DNA of 64,000 bases. It comes from JADJOM01 sp963817435. Its GTDB lineage: Bacteria > Gemmatimonadota > Gemmatimonadetes > Gemmatimonadales > GWC2-71-9. Below are positions 41,463 through 54,701 of the stretch, in pieces. A program made the position numbers and the translations under genes. The notes beneath the pieces were generated by a model. The model was given only the letters and a program-made list of their open reading frames with translations. It was not told where the DNA came from and did no database searches. Location: assembly GCA_963817435.1 (NCBI GenBank), contig CAWFNY010000002.1, forward strand, positions 62,001 to 126,000, written 5' to 3'. The first letter of the stretch is position 1. Every line of letters begins with the position of its first letter.

Positions 41463-42520
41463 GCGAGCAGCCCCACGATCCGTTCCGTCATCGCCCGGGT
41501 GCCGAGGCTCGCCTCGCCCGCCCGGGCGATGTCGCGCGTACGGGCCCCGGCGGTGAGCGCCTTGGCAATCGCCGCATCGATAGCATCTGCGGCGTCCGGC
41601 CGCTTGAGCCCGTAGCGCAGCAGCATCCCCACGCTCGCAATGGTGCCGATCGGATTGGCCACGTCCTTGCCCGCCAGCGGCGGCGCCGAGCCATGAATCG
41701 GCTCGAAGAGCCCGGGGCCATCGCCGAGTGAGGCAGAGGGCAGCAGCCCGAGCGAGCCGGCGAGAACGGCCGCTTCATCGCTCAGGATGTCGCCGAACAT
41801 GTTCTCGGTGAGCAGCACGTCGATCGTCGCGGGGTCGCTCACCAGCCGCATCGCCGCGTAATCCACGTAGATGTGCTCGAGCGCGACGTCCGGATACAGC
41901 GCCCCGATCTCGGTCACGACCCTTCGCCAGAGCTGGGAGACTTCCAGCACGTTGGCCTTGTCGACGGAGAGCAGCTTCTTCCGCCGGCCCTGGGCCATGC
42001 GGAACGCCAGGTGGGCGACCCGCTCGATTTCCTGCCGGGTGTACCGCAGCGTGTTGACGGCGACCTGGCCATCGTTGCTCCGCGGCTCACCGTAGTAGAG
42101 ACCGCCCGTCAGTTCGCGCACGATCATCATGTCGGTGCCCGCGAGCCGCTCGGGCCTGACCGGTGAGCTGTCGGCGAGCGCGGGATGAATCGCGACGGGG
42201 CGCAGGTTGGCGTACACGCCGAGCAGCGCCCGAAGCGCGAGCAGTCCGGTCTCCGGCTTGAGGTGCCTCGGCGCATTGTCGAGCGAGGGATCGCCGACGG
42301 CGCCGAGCAGAACCGCGTCCGCCCGCTGCACCGCCTGACGCGTGAGCGGCGGGAAAGGGTCCCCCGCGGCGGCAACGCCGGCGGCCCCCATCGGATACTC
42401 CTGCAGGTCGACGCCGAACCCGAACCGCGCCGCGGCGGCGCGGAGCACGGTGAGCGCGCCGGCGGTGACTTCCGGTCCGATCCCGTCACCGGGAAGGACC
42501 GCGATGCGGGCGTGGGTCAT
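41459..42520 (-). CDS. leuB: 3-isopropylmalate dehydrogenase
   Basis: NAD-dependent oxidative decarboxylase of leucine synthesis, 353 aa. Motifs: AVLPGDGIGPEVTAGAL, substrate Arg loop RHLKPETGLLALRALLGVYANLRPV, VRELTGGLYYG, the metal site YVDYAAMRLVSDPATIDVLLTENMFGDILSDEAAVLAGSLG and IHGSAPPLAGKDVANPIG. Its ATG overlaps the leuD stop by 4 bp. Last gene of the seven-gene leu-ilv operon. Confidence 0.95.
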   Translation of the reverse strand: MTHARIAVLPGDGIGPEVTAGALTVLRAAAARFGFGVDLQEYPMGAAGVAAAGDPFPPLTRQAVQRADAVLLGAVGDPSLDNAPRHLKPETGLLALRALLGVYANLRPVAIHPALADSSPVRPERLAGTDMMIVRELTGGLYYGEPRSNDGQVAVNTLRYTRQEIERVAHLAFRMAQGRRKKLLSVDKANVLEVSQLWRRVVTEIGALYPDVALEHIYVDYAAMRLVSDPATIDVLLTENMFGDILSDEAAVLAGSLGLLPSASLGDGPGLFEPIHGSAPPLAGKDVANPIGTIASVGMLLRYGLKRPDAADAIDAAIAKALTAGARTRDIARAGEASLGTRAMTERIVGLLA

Positions 42521-43131
42521 GCCTCGAGCCGGGCGAGCAGCGTCGAGCGGCGCCGTTCAAAGGCGGCGATCTTGTCTTCGTGGAGCAGCGTGCGGCCGAT
42601 CTCGTCGAGCCCCTGCAGCAGGGATTCGCGGCGATACTCGTCCATCGTGAAGCTCGCGCGGAAATCGGCCTCATCGGTGACGGTGCCGGCAGCCAGATCC
42701 ACCGTCAGGGTGTAGCGGCCGTCGGCCGCCTCGTAGCGGCGGAAGAGCTCCGCCATCTCCGCCCCGGTCAGGCGGACCGGGAGAATCCCGTTCTGGCAGC
42801 AGTTGGCGTAGAAGATATCGGCGAACGATTCGCTCAGGATCGCGCGGAAGCCATACTCGCCGAGCGCCCAGGGCGCATGCTCGCGGGAGGAGCCGCAGCC
42901 GAAGTTCGGGCCCACGATCAGAATCGTGGCTCCGAGCGCCTTGGGCTGATTGAGTTCGAAGCGCGGATCGAGGGAGCCATCCGCCAGGTAACGCCAGTCG
43001 TTGAAGAGCGCGACCCCGAACCCGGTGCGCTCCACCCGCTTCAGGAACTGCTTGGGAATGATCTGGTCGGTATCCACGTTGACGCGCGGCAGCGCCGCCG
43101 TGGTCCCGGTGTGCGTGGTGAAGGGTGTCAT
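42517..43131 (-). CDS. leuD: 3-isopropylmalate dehydratase small subunit
   Basis: Small (swivel-domain) subunit of isopropylmalate isomerase, 204 aa. Seen: NVDTDQIIPKQFLKRVERTGFG and GPNFGCGSSREHAPWALGEYGFRAILSESFADIFYANCCQNGILPV. ATG 43131 overlaps the leuC stop (ATGA). A longer frame running into leuC is not used. Confidence 0.95.
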   Translation of the reverse strand: MTPFTTHTGTTAALPRVNVDTDQIIPKQFLKRVERTGFGVALFNDWRYLADGSLDPRFELNQPKALGATILIVGPNFGCGSSREHAPWALGEYGFRAILSESFADIFYANCCQNGILPVRLTGAEMAELFRRYEAADGRYTLTVDLAAGTVTDEADFRASFTMDEYRRESLLQGLDEIGRTLLHEDKIAAFERRRSTLLARLEA

Positions 43132-44564
43132 CTGGCGCTCAGGGCCTCTTCCTCGAGGACTTCCCACTGGCGGACATCGGTCAGGTGACCGGTGATCGCC
43201 GCCGCCGCGGCCATGGCGGGACTCACGAGGTGGGTGCGGCCCCCCTTGCCCTGACGGCCCTCGAAATTCCTGTTGGACGTCGAGGCGCAGCGCTCGCCGC
43301 TGCTGAGGATATCCGGGTTCATGCCGAGGCACATGGAGCAGCCGGCATTCCGCCACTCGAACCCGGCCTCGAGGAAGATCCGGTCGAGCCCCTCCCGTTC
43401 CGCCTGCGCTTTCACCGGCATGGAGCCGGGCACGACCATCGCGCGAACGCTCGCGGCCACCTTTCGTCCGCGGACGATGCGCGCAGCTTCCCGCAGATCG
43501 TCGATCCGCGCGTTGGTGCAGCTGCCGATGAACACCCGATCAACGGGGAGCCCCTCGATCGGCGCTCCCGCGGTGAGGCCCATGTACTCGAGGGCGCGCG
43601 CGACGGCCTGACGATCGGCTTCGGTGCCGAAGCTTGCCGGATCCGGCACGCAGCCATCCACCCCCGTCACCATGCCGGGGCTGGTCCCCCAGGTGACCTG
43701 CGGTGCGATGGCCGAGGCGTCCACCAACACGATGCGGTCGTACCGCGCATCGTGGTCGCTCGCGAGCTTGCTCCACCGGTCCACTGCGTTGCTCCATGCC
43801 TTGCCCCGGGGTGCGTAGGGGCGGCCCATCAGGTACATGAATGTGGTTTCGTCCGGCGCGATCATGCCGGCCCTGGCGCCCGCCTCGATCGACATGTTGC
43901 AGACCGTCATCCGCCCCTCCATCGAGAGGGCACGGATCGCGGCGCCGGTGTACTCGATGACGTGTCCCGTCGCGCCCGCAGTCCCGATCTGGCCGATCAG
44001 CGCGAGCACCAGATCCTTGGCGCCGACGCCTGGACCGGGCGTCCCGACGAACCGGGCCTCCAGCGTCTTCGGCTTCTGCAACAGCACCGTCTGGGTGGCC
44101 AGCACGTGCTCCACCTCGCTGGTGCCGATGCCGAAGGCCAGCGCCCCGAAGGCGCCGTGCGTCGAGGTGTGGGAGTCACCGCAGACGATGGTCATCCCCG
44201 GCTGGGTGTGACCAAGCTCGGGGCCGATCACGTGCACGATGCCCTGGCCCGGTGAGGCGAGATCGTACAGTTCGATCCCGTAGTCCCGCGCGTTCTGCAG
44301 CAGGAGATCCACCTGCCGCCGGCTGATCGGGTCGGCGATCGGCAGGGTGCGATCGGTGGTCGGGACGTTGTGATCGACCGTGGCCACGGTGAGATCCGGC
44401 CGGCGAACCCGCCGCCCCGCGAGCCGCAGGCCTTCGAACGCCTGCGGGGTGGTCACTTCGTGAATCAGGTGGAGGTCCACATAGAGCATCGCGGGCCCCC
44501 CGTCAGGCAACTGGTGCACGACGTGGGCGTCCCAAAGCTTCTCGAACAGGGTGCGTCCGCTCAT
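43128..44564 (-). CDS. leuC: 3-isopropylmalate dehydratase large subunit
   Basis: Aconitase-type [4Fe-4S] subunit, 478 aa. Motifs: TLFEKLWDAHVV, ATVDHNVPT, VCGDSHTSTHGAFGALAFGIGTSEVEHVLATQ, and cluster cysteines in VFIGSCTNARIDDLREAA and GCSMCLGMNPDILSSGERCASTSNRNFEGRQG. It begins 5 bp after the ilvC stop and overlaps leuD by 4 bp. Confidence 0.96.
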   Translation of the reverse strand: MSGRTLFEKLWDAHVVHQLPDGGPAMLYVDLHLIHEVTTPQAFEGLRLAGRRVRRPDLTVATVDHNVPTTDRTLPIADPISRRQVDLLLQNARDYGIELYDLASPGQGIVHVIGPELGHTQPGMTIVCGDSHTSTHGAFGALAFGIGTSEVEHVLATQTVLLQKPKTLEARFVGTPGPGVGAKDLVLALIGQIGTAGATGHVIEYTGAAIRALSMEGRMTVCNMSIEAGARAGMIAPDETTFMYLMGRPYAPRGKAWSNAVDRWSKLASDHDARYDRIVLVDASAIAPQVTWGTSPGMVTGVDGCVPDPASFGTEADRQAVARALEYMGLTAGAPIEGLPVDRVFIGSCTNARIDDLREAARIVRGRKVAASVRAMVVPGSMPVKAQAEREGLDRIFLEAGFEWRNAGCSMCLGMNPDILSSGERCASTSNRNFEGRQGKGGRTHLVSPAMAAAAAITGHLTDVRQWEVLEEEALSAR

Positions 44565-44569
44565 GATGG

Positions 44570-45646
44570 TCAGACGGTCGCCGTCCGCGGGGTCTTCGCC
44601 TTGGCCGCGGCCTGCGCCGCCTTCCCCTCCTCGGACCACGGCATCATGGCGCGCAACTGCGCGCCGACCTTCTCGATCTGATGGTCGGCGTCCCGCTTCC
44701 GCATCCGCGCGAAGTTGGCGCCGCCGCTCCGGTGCTCGGCCAGCCACTCCTTCGCGAACTGCCCGCTCTGAATCTCGGCCAGGATCTTCCGCATCTCCGC
44801 CCGGGTCGCCTCGGTGATGATCCGCGGGCCGCGGGTGTAGTCCCCGTACTCCGCGGTGTCGCTGATCGAATAGCGCATGAAGCCCAGGCCGCCGCGATTG
44901 ATGAGGTCGACGATGAGCTTCAGCTCGTGCAGGCACTCGAAGTAGGCCATCTCGGGGCGATAGCCGGCGCTGACCAGGGTCTCGAAGCCCGCCTTGATGA
45001 GCTCCGACGTCCCGCCGCACAGCACCGCCTGCTCGCCGAACAGATCGGTTTCGGTTTCCTCGCGGAAGCTCGTCTCGATGATGCCGGCGCGCGCGCAGCC
45101 GATGCCCGCGCCATAGGCGAGCGCGTTGGCGAGCGCCTGGCCGCTGGCGTCCTGATGAATGGCGACCAGGCCCGGCACGCCACGCCCCCCCTCGAACTCG
45201 CTCCGGACGAGGTGCCCCGGCGACTTCGGCGCGATCAGCGACACGTCGACCTCGGCGGGCGGCTTGATCTCGTTGAAGTGGATGTTGAAGCCGTGCGCGA
45301 ACATCAGCGTCTTGCCCGCCTTCAGGTTGGGACCGACCGATTCATCGTAGATCGTCCGGCCGTCCTGGTCAGGCACCAGCATCATGATGACGTCGGCGGC
45401 TTTCGCGGCGTCGGCGACCGTCATCACCTCCAGGCCGGCGGCTTCCGCCTTCTTCCAGGACCCCCCGTTGGGTCGCAGGCCGACGATGACCCGGACGCCG
45501 CTGTCGCGCAGGTTCAGCGCGTGCGCATGCCCCTGGCTGCCGTAGCCGATGATCGCGACCGTCCGGCCCGCGAGGCGGCGCGGGTCGGCATCGTTGTCGT
45601 AGTAGATCCGGACGCCGGTCGGGGCGCGATCGTTTGCTGCCGTCAT
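44570..45646 (-). CDS. ilvC: Ketol-acid reductoisomerase (NADP+), class I
   Basis: Second common step of branched-chain synthesis. 358 aa, slightly longer than the typical 330-340 because of a C-terminal extension. Motifs: VAIIGYGSQGHAHALNLRDSGV, GLRPNGGSW (NADPH loop), FAHGFNIHF, APKSPGHLVRSEFEGGRGVPGLVAIHQDASGQA, and metal-site acids in ETETDLFGEQAVLCGG and YFECLHELKLIVDL. ATG 45646 is preferred to the adjacent ATG 45649 because GGAG then stands at a better distance. It lies 40 bp after ilvN. Confidence 0.95.
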   Translation of the reverse strand: MTAANDRAPTGVRIYYDNDADPRRLAGRTVAIIGYGSQGHAHALNLRDSGVRVIVGLRPNGGSWKKAEAAGLEVMTVADAAKAADVIMMLVPDQDGRTIYDESVGPNLKAGKTLMFAHGFNIHFNEIKPPAEVDVSLIAPKSPGHLVRSEFEGGRGVPGLVAIHQDASGQALANALAYGAGIGCARAGIIETSFREETETDLFGEQAVLCGGTSELIKAGFETLVSAGYRPEMAYFECLHELKLIVDLINRGGLGFMRYSISDTAEYGDYTRGPRIITEATRAEMRKILAEIQSGQFAKEWLAEHRSGGANFARMRKRDADHQIEKVGAQLRAMMPWSEEGKAAQAAAKAKTPRTATV

Positions 45647-45686
45647 CATGTCTCCAGAAGCGTGAAGGGTGAATGCAATTCGTCGT

Positions 45687-46244
45687 TCATGCCGGGATGG
45701 CCGTCGCCACCCGGGGCGACGCGGCGCTCGGGCGCTGGGCGCCCGACTCCGGCGGGGGAGCGGGCGGAAGCGCCAGCGTGCCGCCGCGGGCGAGATCCAC
45801 GATGCCGAAAGGCTCCAGCGCGCGCAGCAGGGACACCATGAAGGGGGCGGTACCCGTCGCTTCGATGAGCAGGTCGTGCGGACTCTCCTCCACCACCTCG
45901 GCATCGAACAAGGCGACAGTGTCGAGCAGGGCCGAGAGCTGCACCGGGGAGACCCGCACCCGCACCAGGGCGTGCTCGCGGCCCGCACATTCGGACTCGG
46001 GGTGCACCAGGACCTCCGACACGCCCACCATCTTGCGGAGCTGATTCGCCATCCGGACCGTCGCGGCCTCATCGCTTTCGACGATGCAGGTCAGCCGGGT
46101 CACGCCCGCCCGCAGACTCGGGCCGAGCGAGAAGCTCGGCACGTTGAGGTTGCGGCGGCGGATGATCCCGATCGCCCGGTTGAGGGCAAGGAGATCGTCG
46201 TCGAGCAGCGCGGTGACCACCCAGGTGGGCATCGGCGCGCTCAC
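45687..46244 (-). CDS. ilvN: Acetolactate synthase small (regulatory) subunit
   Basis: A 185-aa protein with an ACT domain (LLDDDLLALNRAIGIIRRRNLNVPSFSLGPS, TRLTCIVESDEAATVRMANQLRKMVGV) and the C-terminal ALS small-subunit domain (FMVSLLRALEPFGIVDLARGG). It would bind valine and control IlvB. GTG 46244 overlaps the ilvB stop by 4 bp and is preferred; ATG 46232 is possible. Confidence 0.92.
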   Translation of the reverse strand: MSAPMPTWVVTALLDDDLLALNRAIGIIRRRNLNVPSFSLGPSLRAGVTRLTCIVESDEAATVRMANQLRKMVGVSEVLVHPESECAGREHALVRVRVSPVQLSALLDTVALFDAEVVEESPHDLLIEATGTAPFMVSLLRALEPFGIVDLARGGTLALPPAPPPESGAQRPSAASPRVATAIPA

Positions 46245-47941
46245 GGGACGGGAGCGGCGGCCGGCGCCGACTCGATCGGCTCGGAGAGCGAGCCGCCCGG
46301 AGGAATCATCGGGAACACGTTCGCCTCCTGTTCGATCAGGAACTCCACCAGCGCGGGCCCGGGGTCGCGCATCGCGCGATCGACGGCCTCTTCGATCTGC
46401 CGGGCATGTTCCACCCGGTAGCCGGCGATCCCATAGGCCTCGGCCAGCTTCACGTAGTCCGGACTCCAGATGGGCGTCGCCGAGTAACGGCGGCCGTGGA
46501 AGAACTGCTGCCACTGCCGGACCATGCCGAGGTAGCCGTTGTTGAAGATCGCCATCTTCACCGGAATGCCTTCCTGCACCATCGTGGCGATCTCCTGCAT
46601 GTTCATCTGGAAGCCGCCGTCTCCCGAAATGGCCCAGACCGGACGGTCCGGCCGCGCGAAGTGCACACCCATCGCGGCCGGCACGGCGAAGCCCATCGTG
46701 CCCAGCCCGCCGGAGGTGATGTGGCTGTTCCGCTCTTCGTAGCCGTACAGCTTGGCGATCCACATCTGGTGCTGTCCCACATCGGACACGATGGTCGCGC
46801 GGCGACCGCTGCCTTCGCGGATGCCGGCCAGAATCGTCTCCGGCGCCATGGCCCCACGGAACGCCTCGTGGCGCTCGCGCATGAAGCTCCGGATTTCCGC
46901 CCGCCAGGCATCGCAGTCGCGGGGAGGCACCGCGTCGAGGAGCCGGGTCGTGATCTCCCGCGCGTCACCGACCAGTCCCACCGCCACCGGGATGTTCTTG
47001 CCGATCTCCGCCGGGTCCAGGTCGACGTGAATGATCCTGGCCTGCGGCGCGAAGGCCGAGGTGTTGCCGGTGACCCGGTCATCGAAGCGGAGGCCGATCC
47101 CCAGGATCACGTCCGCGTGCTGAATGGCGCGGTTGACGTGGACCTCGCCGTGCATCCCGGGCATGCCCAGGTGCAGCGGGTGCGATTCCGGAAAGCCGCT
47201 GATTCCGAGCAGCGTCGTGACGACGGGAATCCCCGTCTGCTCCGCCAGCCTCTGGACTTCGCCGTAGGCGCCGCTCTGGATCACCCCATGGCCAACCATG
47301 AGCAGCGGGCGCTTCGCCTCGACCAGCAGCCGGACCGCCTCACGGAACGCCTCGGGCGACCGCGGATTCATCCGTTCGGCGGACGCGGAGGATTCGCGCG
47401 CGGACATCCCCGCGTCCCCCTCCCAGTCCATCTTCTGGTTCTGGACGTCCTTCGGAATGTCGATCAGCACCGGACCGGGCCGGCCCTCGGTGGCGATGTA
47501 GAACGCCTCACGCACCTTCTCGCCGAGTTCACTGATATCGTTGACGACGACGCTGTGCTTGGTGATCGGAAGACTGATGCCGACGATGTCGGTCTCCTGA
47601 AAGGCATCCCGCCCGATCATGCCGCGCGGCACCTGCCCGGTGATGGCGACGACCGGAGAACTGTCCATCTGCGCGGTCGCGATTCCGGTGATCAGGTTGG
47701 TCGCGCCGGGCCCGGAGGTCGCCACACAGACGCCCGGCTTGCCCGAGGCGCGAGCGTACCCGTCGGCGGCGTGGGCGGCCGCCTGTTCGTGGCGTACCAG
47801 GACGTGGCGAAGCCCCGGATACTCCGGCAGGGCGTGATAGAACGGCATGATCGCGCCGCCGGGATACCCGAAGACCACATCCACCCCCTGCGCTTCCAGC
47901 AGGCGGCAAAGGATCTGAGCGCCCGAAAGCGTCTCGCTCAT
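46241..47941 (-). CDS. ilvB: Acetolactate synthase large (catalytic) subunit
   Basis: Thiamine-diphosphate enzyme, 566 aa: GAQILCRLLEAQGVDVVFGYPGGAIMPFYHAL, catalytic Glu in HEQAAAHAADGYARASGKPGVC, TSGPGATNLITGIATAQMDS, FAD-domain region and ThDP motif SGDGGFQMNMQEIATMVQEGIPVKMAIFNN. Its ATG overlaps the leuA stop (ATGA) and its stop overlaps ilvN, so all three are translationally coupled. Confidence 0.96.
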   Translation of the reverse strand: MSETLSGAQILCRLLEAQGVDVVFGYPGGAIMPFYHALPEYPGLRHVLVRHEQAAAHAADGYARASGKPGVCVATSGPGATNLITGIATAQMDSSPVVAITGQVPRGMIGRDAFQETDIVGISLPITKHSVVVNDISELGEKVREAFYIATEGRPGPVLIDIPKDVQNQKMDWEGDAGMSARESSASAERMNPRSPEAFREAVRLLVEAKRPLLMVGHGVIQSGAYGEVQRLAEQTGIPVVTTLLGISGFPESHPLHLGMPGMHGEVHVNRAIQHADVILGIGLRFDDRVTGNTSAFAPQARIIHVDLDPAEIGKNIPVAVGLVGDAREITTRLLDAVPPRDCDAWRAEIRSFMRERHEAFRGAMAPETILAGIREGSGRRATIVSDVGQHQMWIAKLYGYEERNSHITSGGLGTMGFAVPAAMGVHFARPDRPVWAISGDGGFQMNMQEIATMVQEGIPVKMAIFNNGYLGMVRQWQQFFHGRRYSATPIWSPDYVKLAEAYGIAGYRVEHARQIEEAVDRAMRDPGPALVEFLIEQEANVFPMIPPGGSLSEPIESAPAAAPVP

Positions 47942-49491
47942 ACGCCCCAGTGCTGGGTGGAGTCGTACGCCGTCGCTTCGAGCCGCTCGGCGTGCCGCTC
48001 CTTGTTGAGCGCGTGCACCAGCGCGCGGGCGGAGGCCTCGACGATGTCCGTGGAGGCGCCCTGGCCGGAGAGCGACTTGCCGCCGATCCGGCACTGCAGA
48101 AAGACCTGGCCCACCGAATCGCGCCCCGGCGTCACCGAGCGAAGCGAAAGGTTGATGACCTCCACCGGGCGCTCCAGGATCTCGCTGATGGCGGCAAAGG
48201 CCGCCGCGATCGGGCCATCCCCCCTGCCCCGTGCCGAGCGTTCACCGGCCCAGGGACCCGTCATGCGGACCTCGGCCTCCGCGGGCACGCTGCCGCAGAC
48301 CACGCGCAGGTGGGTCAGGAGATGCTCCTCTGGCGCGTCATGGAAACTCTCGTGCAGCAGCGCCAGCAGATCCTCGTCGAGGATCTCCCGCTTGCGGTCG
48401 GCCAGGGTGGTGAAGTCCTTGTAGAGCTGCGCCAGCTTCTCCTCCGACAGCTCGTAGCCGAGTTCCCGATAGCGGCGCTCGAGCGCATGCCGGCCGGAGT
48501 GCTTGCCCAGCACCAGGGTCGACCGGGGAATCCCCACCGACTCGGGCCGGATGATTTCGTAGGTCAGGCCGTGCTGCAGGACGCCGTGCTGGTGAATGCC
48601 CGACTCGTGGGCAAAGGCGTTCCGGCCGACGATGGCCTTGTTGGGCTGGGGGAAGCTTCCGGTGAGGTACGCCAGCAGCTGGCTGGTCCGGAAGATCTCC
48701 TGGGTATTGATGTGGGTGTTGAACCGGGCCAGTTGCGGCCGCACCCGGCTGGCCATCACGATTTCCTCCAGCGCCGCGTTACCGGCCCGTTCGCCGATCC
48801 CGTTGACGGTGCATTCCACCTGGCCCACGCCCGCCTCGATCGCGGCCAGCGAATTGGCGACGGCCAGCCCGAGGTCGTCATGGCAGTGGGCGCTCCAGAC
48901 CACCCGGTCCGGATCGGTCATGCGGGCGCGCACGTTGCGAAACATGGCGGCGTATTCGTCCGGCAGGGCATAGCCGACGGTGTCCGGGAGATTGATCGTC
49001 GTGGCCCCCTCCTCGATCGCCATCGCGACCATCTGGCACAGGAAGTCGAGGTCGCTCCGGCTCGCGTCCTCGGCGGAAAACTCGACGTCGTCCGTGTACT
49101 TCCGGGCCTGACGGATCGAACGCCGGGCCAGTTCGAAGGCGTCGTCCCTGGTGATCCGCAGCTTGTGTTCGAGGTGCAGGTCGGAGGTGGAGAGGAAGAT
49201 GTGCAGCCGGCCGCGCTCCGCACCGCGGATCGCTTCGCCGGCCAGCTCGATGTCCCGCTCGTGACAGCGGGCCAGCGCGGCGATCACCGGCCGGCGGATC
49301 TCCCCGGCGATGTCCCGGACGCTGCGAAAGTCCCCGTCGCTGGCGGCGGGAAACCCGGCTTCCATCACGTCCACGCCAAGGGCGTCGAGCTGGCGCGCCA
49401 GCCGCAGCTTCTCCTCGGGAGTCATGGTGTTGCCCGGCGCCTGCTCGCCGTCGCGGAGCGTCGTATCGAAGATGATTACGTCCCTGACCAT
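47938..49491 (-). CDS. leuA: 2-isopropylmalate synthase
   Basis: First committed step of leucine synthesis, 517 aa. Catalytic region FDTTLRDGEQAPGNTMTPEEKLRLARQLDALGVDVMEAGFPA, SAHCHDDLGLAVANSLAA, GIGERAGNAALEEIVMA and HESGIHQHGVL. The C-terminal LeuA allosteric domain (RVVCGSVPAEAEVRMTGPW ... SLRSVTPGRDSVGQVFLQCRIGG) is present, so leucine feedback is likely. ATG 49491 has GGAG 8 nt upstream. It is the first structural gene of the operon and is preceded by an attenuator. Confidence 0.95.
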   Translation of the reverse strand: MVRDVIIFDTTLRDGEQAPGNTMTPEEKLRLARQLDALGVDVMEAGFPAASDGDFRSVRDIAGEIRRPVIAALARCHERDIELAGEAIRGAERGRLHIFLSTSDLHLEHKLRITRDDAFELARRSIRQARKYTDDVEFSAEDASRSDLDFLCQMVAMAIEEGATTINLPDTVGYALPDEYAAMFRNVRARMTDPDRVVWSAHCHDDLGLAVANSLAAIEAGVGQVECTVNGIGERAGNAALEEIVMASRVRPQLARFNTHINTQEIFRTSQLLAYLTGSFPQPNKAIVGRNAFAHESGIHQHGVLQHGLTYEIIRPESVGIPRSTLVLGKHSGRHALERRYRELGYELSEEKLAQLYKDFTTLADRKREILDEDLLALLHESFHDAPEEHLLTHLRVVCGSVPAEAEVRMTGPWAGERSARGRGDGPIAAAFAAISEILERPVEVINLSLRSVTPGRDSVGQVFLQCRIGGKSLSGQGASTDIVEASARALVHALNKERHAERLEATAYDSTQHWGV

Positions 49492-49524
49492 ACCGATTTC
49501 TCCATCCTCCCCGAAGCGGGGCAG

Positions 49525-49557
49525 AAAAAAAACCGCGGACCTTGGTGGGGTCCGCGG
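49525..49557 (-). terminator. Attenuator terminator of the leu-ilv operon
   Basis: Minus strand: CCGCGGACC (49557-49549), 7-nt loop, GGTCCGCGG (49541-49533), then eight T (49532-49525). It stands between a Leu-rich leader ORF and leuA, 34 bp before the leuA start. Confidence 0.88.
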
Positions 49558-49585
49558 CGAGGGGGCTTGAACCTGCTGTGCTCGA

Positions 49586-49684
49586 CTAAGCCTGCCCGTA
49601 CGCGCCGCGATCCCCGTGCCCGAGTCCAAGAAGGACCAGCACGAGGCTAATAAGGACGAGCACGAGCGGAAGCGAACGCAGCAT
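49586..49684 (-). CDS. leuL: leu-ilv operon leader peptide
   Basis: A 32-aa ORF: MLRSLPLVLVLISLVLVLLG then LGHGDRGAYGQA. Ten Leu, four Val and one Ile lie among residues 2-21, far above chance, and the intrinsic terminator begins 29 bp after its stop. This is the usual arrangement for ribosome-mediated attenuation: stalling at Leu/Val codons would favour read-through into leuA. AGGA stands 6 nt before ATG 49684. The transcript from the promoter at 49742-49770 would have a 51-nt 5' leader. Confidence 0.85.
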   Translation of the reverse strand: MLRSLPLVLVLISLVLVLLGLGHGDRGAYGQA

Positions 49685-49741
49685 CACGATCCTGTCTCAA
49701 GTCGGCCGGGCAGCAACTTTATGCGCCGGCGAGGAGCATCG

Positions 49742-49770
49742 AACCTACGGCTTCCTTGCGGGGCTGTCAA
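49742..49770 (-). promoter_or_regulatory. leu-ilv operon promoter
   Basis: Minus strand TTGACA (49770-49765), 17-bp spacer, TAGGTT (49747-49742). Start expected near 49735. Confidence 0.75.
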
Positions 49771-49839
49771 GAGTGCCCGGAAAACGGCCGAAATGCCCCT
49801 TGCCGCGCACACCACGGCCGCCGGGAGTCTCGTCGCCCC

Positions 49840-49867
49840 TTGACCACAAGTCAGGGCCTTGTATTTT
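49840..49867 (+). promoter_or_regulatory. gltB promoter
   Basis: TTGACC (49840-49845), 16-bp spacer, TATTTT (49862-49867). Transcription would start near 49874, at the ATG of the leader ORF. It is divergent from the leu promoter with 69 bp between the -35 boxes. Confidence 0.65.
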
Positions 49868-49874
49868 TATTCAC

Positions 49875-49958
49875 ATGCTCAGCGCACCCAGCCGTGACGC
49901 CGTCCTCGTCCTTATTACCGCGACCGCCCTCCCGAAGAGGGGCGGTCCGGAAAGCTGA
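49875..49958 (+). CDS. gltB leader peptide with branched-chain/Thr codon run
   Basis: A 27-aa ORF: MLSAPSRDAVLVLITATALP then KRGGPES. The run V-L-V-L-I-T-A-T-A-L (10-19) is followed by codons lying in a hairpin (49922-49947), then a second hairpin with a T-tract. That is the 1:2 pause hairpin plus terminator order of classical amino-acid attenuators. There is no ribosome binding site; with the predicted start at 49874 the ORF would be leaderless. The codon bias points to Val, Leu, Ile or Thr and not Glu as the sensed signal (inference). Confidence 0.65.
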   Translation: MLSAPSRDAVLVLITATALPKRGGPES

Positions 49959-49984
49959 CGCGCGATTGCGCCCGATGCTGACCG

Positions 49985-50013
49985 GCCCGCTCCCAGGTGG
50001 AGCGGGCTTTTTT
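49985..50013 (+). terminator. Attenuator terminator before gltB
   Basis: GCCCGCTCC (49985-49993), loop CAGGT, GGAGCGGGC (49999-50007) and six T. It ends 23 bp before the gltB ATG. Confidence 0.85.
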
Positions 50014-50036
50014 CATGCTCGTAAGGAGGGCTCCTG

Positions 50037-54683
<4,647 letters not shown>

Positions 54684-54701
54684 CGCGCCAACCGCACCGG
54701 C

